From Thermoprotei archaeon (GTDB lineage Archaea; Thermoproteota; Thermoprotei; Thermofilales; Thermofilaceae): 6,381 nucleotides of DNA. Of the stretch, positions 4,421-6,381 are shown piece by piece (position 1 is the stretch's first letter; each line of letters opens with the position of its first letter). The notes beneath the pieces are model-generated. The model made no database searches, had not been told where the DNA came from, and was given only the letters and a program-made list of their open reading frames with translations. The translations under genes and the position numbers were made by a program. The stretch covers positions 1-6,381 of the forward strand of contig QMRZ01000091.1 of NCBI GenBank assembly GCA_003649495.1, in the 5' to 3' direction.

Positions 4421-5335
4421 ATGAGGGGGGCATTCATTGAGGCGGATAGGCTGTGTAAGAGGTATGGGGACGTGACCGCGCTGAGCGAGCTCACGTTCGC
4501 GTCCCGCGCGAGAATCCTGGCGCTGGTGGGCCCCAACGGGGCTGGGAAGACCACGTTCGTGAGGATCTCGACGTGCCTCCTCAAGCCCTCAAGCGGCCGC
4601 CTGAGGGTGCTGGGCCTCGACGTCCAGGATGAGAGCCGCTCATTAAAGCGGAGGATCTCCCTCCTCCCTCAGGACGCCAGCCCCGACAGTGGGTGCACGC
4701 CGCTCGAACACGTGACTTACTACCTCTTCTCCCGGGGTTATGGGCTGGGCGAGGCGAGGCGCAGGGCGAGGGAGGTGCTGGAGGAGGTGGGTCTCTGGGA
4801 GCACAGGGATGTCCAGTGCCTCAAGCTCTCCGGCGGGATGAAGAGGCTAGTCATGCTCGCCATGGCTCTCGCCCCCGAGGTGGATGCCATATTCCTTGAC
4901 GAGCCGACCAGCGGCCTAGACCCAGTGAACAAGGTCAAGGTATGGGGGCTGATCACGCGCCTAGCCAGGGAGGGGGTACACGTCCTCGTCACCTCCCACG
5001 ACATGGAGGAGGTGGAGGAGCGCGCGGAGGAGGTGGTGATGATCAACCGCGGCAGGCTAGTCACGCAAGGCCCTCCCCAGGAGCTCGTCTCAAAGGTCTC
5101 CGGCCTCACCTGCATCGAGGCGGCGCTGAGCCGGGCGCAGGCCCGTGAGGAGCTGCTCGAGGCGCTCAAGGGGCTCGACGGGGTTGTGAGAGTGTGCCGC
5201 CTCGGGGCCACGGTAATGGCCTACGTCGACGAGCGCCGCGTGGCGGAGGTCGCCGGGAGGGTCTCAGAGGTGGGCCTGGACGTGAGGATAAGGAAGTGCG
5301 GCCTGAGGGACGTATTCCTCCTCAACGTGCTATGA
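4421..5335 (+). CDS. ABC-2 type transporter ATP-binding protein, 304 aa
   Basis: This is a cytoplasmic ATPase of the DrrA/CcmA-like ABC-2 group that powers a small membrane permease. All motifs are intact: Walker A GPNGAGKT (37-44), Q-loop LLPQD (Q84), signature LSGGMKR (136-142), Walker B AIFLDEPTSGLD (156-167, catalytic E161) and H-loop TSHD (H193). A C-terminal extension of about 90 residues ending GLRDVFLLNVL follows the core, as is common in this group. I chose ATG 4421 because family similarity (FIEADRLCKRYG) begins there. The frame is open upstream with ATG 4340 and TTG 4337, adding 27-28 residues (MGWSHWRLATEG...) that do not look like the family, though ATG 4340 is at leaderless distance from the TATA box. 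Its stop overlaps the permease start (ATGA), so the two are translationally coupled. Substrate unknown. Confidence 0.93.
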   Translation: MRGAFIEADRLCKRYGDVTALSELTFASRARILALVGPNGAGKTTFVRISTCLLKPSSGRLRVLGLDVQDESRSLKRRISLLPQDASPDSGCTPLEHVTYYLFSRGYGLGEARRRAREVLEEVGLWEHRDVQCLKLSGGMKRLVMLAMALAPEVDAIFLDEPTSGLDPVNKVKVWGLITRLAREGVHVLVTSHDMEEVEERAEEVVMINRGRLVTQGPPQELVSKVSGLTCIEAALSRAQAREELLEALKGLDGVVRVCRLGATVMAYVDERRVAEVAGRVSEVGLDVRIRKCGLRDVFLLNVL

Positions 5336-6042
5336 CGCTGAGGGGCATCCTGGGGGTAGCGCTCCTCGTCTCGCGCAGGGGCTTCAGGGCCTGGCAGGCC
5401 TACCTCTCCTCGCTGCTATCCACCGTGTGGCTCCTCGCCATCTTCTACGCGCTCGGCGGCTCCACATTCCTGCCCCACGCGGTGGTGGGCGCCATAATCT
5501 CGCTGGTGCTCAGCGGGAGCGCGTCCAGCGCCGTGTACGAAGCCTATTACAGCCTCATAAAGCTGAGAGACGCGTTCCTCGCCTCACCTCTCAGCGCCCT
5601 AGGGTTCAGGGTTGGAGTGGCCCTCGGCACCCTCCTGCCCTCCCTACCCACTCTACTCGCGTACTGCGCCCTCCTGCCCCTCGTGACCAGCGCAGCCCCC
5701 CTGGGGCTCGTAGCGTCAATCCTCGTCACAGTGCCATTGACGTGGATCATGGGCGTGCTACTGGGATACGTGGTGGCCAGGGGGGACCTGAACGCGAGCC
5801 CCAAGATAAACCTACTGAACAGGATCCTGACGCTCCTGCCGCCCATCTACTACCCATCAAGCGTACTGCCCCGCTGGCTAAGGCCCCTCGCCCACTTAGC
5901 GCCAACCTACAACATCTCCGAGCTCATGAAGAGCCAGCTCGGAATAACGCCCTTCAACACCACGCACATCGCAACCTGCACCGCGGCCCTAGCACTCCAG
6001 CTAATGCTAGTGATGATGCTCGCACTGAGGATTAAGGAGTGA
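5332..6042 (+). CDS. ABC-2 type transporter permease, 236 aa
   Basis: This is an integral membrane subunit with about six helices: roughly residues 24-42, 48-66, 94-117, 122-149, 160-180 and 210-232. Between helices 5 and 6 is the ABC-2 hallmark, PPIYYPSSVLPRWLRPLA followed by HLAPTYNISELMK (171-200), comparable with the SPxxxPxxxLPxxLxxLAxxNPL pattern of the family. The ATG at 5332 overlaps the ATPase stop by 4 bp, and length and topology are normal for the family, so the frame extending upstream from 5194 is a chance overlap. With the ATPase it should form a two-subunit homodimeric-type transporter. The sequence does not show whether it exports a drug, lipid, polysaccharide or peptide. Confidence 0.9.
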   Translation: MTLRGILGVALLVSRRGFRAWQAYLSSLLSTVWLLAIFYALGGSTFLPHAVVGAIISLVLSGSASSAVYEAYYSLIKLRDAFLASPLSALGFRVGVALGTLLPSLPTLLAYCALLPLVTSAAPLGLVASILVTVPLTWIMGVLLGYVVARGDLNASPKINLLNRILTLLPPIYYPSSVLPRWLRPLAHLAPTYNISELMKSQLGITPFNTTHIATCTAALALQLMLVMMLALRIKE

Positions 6043-6284
6043 GCCCGCAGAGCGTCGTATTGAAGATGCGTCACTCCACCCTGGGCATGATGTTTAAAAG
6101 CCCCTGTCCAACTATGTTTCATCGACCCTTACATAGCCTGGCGGAAGGCGCTTTTCAGCGCAATCCCCCTCGCAGACCAGACTTCATCGCGTTTGCCGCC
6201 GCATCGGCAGCAACGCTCCTCCTCGGCGTAGTGGTGTTCAAGCTCGGCTACAACCACGTATACAGGAGAGGACTCCTCCTGTAA
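6039..6284 (+). pseudogene. Short piece like the C-terminus of a second ABC-2 permease, 81 aa
   Basis: The frame starts with GTG 6039, overlapping the permease stop as GTGA, and ends TAA 6282-6284. Residues 29-48 (for example PLHSLAEGAFQRNPP) resemble the NPLTHLVEAFR-type segment before the last helix of ABC-2 permeases. Residues 49-69 form one clear membrane helix, followed by a basic tail, YNHVYRRGLLL. Residues 1-28 look non-family. A full permease needs about 230 residues, so this is probably the 3' remnant of a second permease gene after deletion. The alternative is a genuine small single-span membrane protein translated by coupling. An internal ATG (6114) and TTTAAAAG (6093-6100) exist, but their spacing (about 18 bp) is poor for a promoter. 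Confidence 0.5.
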
Positions 6285-6340
6285 ACCTGAGCCCGACGTA
6301 AGGCGCATGCAGCGGAGCGGCGCGAGAGGGAGCTAAACCT

Positions 6341-6352
6341 TTTAAACATATA
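6341..6352 (+). promoter_or_regulatory. Promoter of a gene leaving the window to the right
   Basis: TTTAAACATATA (6341-6352) is A/T-rich in a GC-rich context and follows AAACC, a plausible BRE. A start about 25 bp on would be near 6370. GGGGGG (6363-6369 region) and GTG at 6377-6379 stand downstream, so the next gene may begin at that GTG. The coding part is outside the window. Confidence 0.55.
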
Positions 6353-6381
6353 TGGTTAACTCGGGGGGCTCGCCACGTGAG

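Noticed and set aside
5194..5331. Upstream in-frame extension of the permease
   Set aside because: It overlaps the conserved C-terminal end of the ATPase, is Arg/Gly-rich, and the ATGA overlap at 5332 gives the normal permease start and length.
4228..6264. 13-bp exact match ACCACGTATACAG at about 4228-4240 and 6252-6264
   Set aside because: One match of this length between two places in a 6.4-kb window is expected often enough by chance, one copy is inside coding sequence, and the flanks do not match.

Overview
The window looks like an accessory stretch of a hyperthermophilic Thermoproteota (crenarchaeal) chromosome. The signs are a tRNA gene with a 27-nt bulge-helix-bulge intron and encoded CCA, archaeal TATA boxes about 25-30 bp before starts, apparently leaderless or short-leader genes, frequent GTG starts, AGG/AGA arginine and ATA isoleucine codons, a VapBC pair of the archaeal RHH type, and a long coiled-coil/nuclease-like protein of a kind common in this phylum. 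I cannot name the genus. GC content is clearly high by eye but was not computed.

Layout. Positions 1-440 hold no confident gene: an open tail of an unidentified reading frame (3-170), short imperfect direct repeats, and copy A of a ~71-bp dispersed repeat (204-274). On the minus strand come an intron-containing elongator-type tRNA-Met(CAT) (442-547) and a small four-cysteine zinc-ribbon protein (611-802), each with its own TATA box. Next on the plus strand is a wrecked ABC exporter: a membrane-domain fragment (956-1705), a 145-bp break that contains copy B of the dispersed repeat (1785-1855), and the second half of the nucleotide-binding domain (1851-2319), which carries a further +1 frameshift. 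About 360 bp without a recognisable gene follow. Then comes a 335-aa protein with a 14-residue-repeat coiled coil and a C-terminal PD-(D/E)XK-like domain (2681-3688). Tail to tail with it lies a minus-strand vapB antitoxin (3943-4170) followed by a decayed vapC toxin (3692-3956). The right end is a plus-strand ABC-2 type transport operon: ATPase (4421-5335), permease (5332-6042), and a short piece resembling the C-terminus of a second permease (6039-6284). It ends with a promoter pointing out of the window (around 6341-6352).

Working picture. The ATPase and permease overlap by 4 bp and should form one ABC-2 transporter with an unknown substrate. VapB would be an orphan antitoxin if the vapC lesions are real. 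Four separate reading-frame lesions in 6.4 kb suggest a region in decay, although two are single-base changes next to short homopolymers and could be sequence errors. The most interesting points are the two diverged repeat copies, one sitting exactly in the break of the ABC exporter, and the coiled-coil nuclease-like gene, whose repeat region has base usage different from its C-terminal domain.
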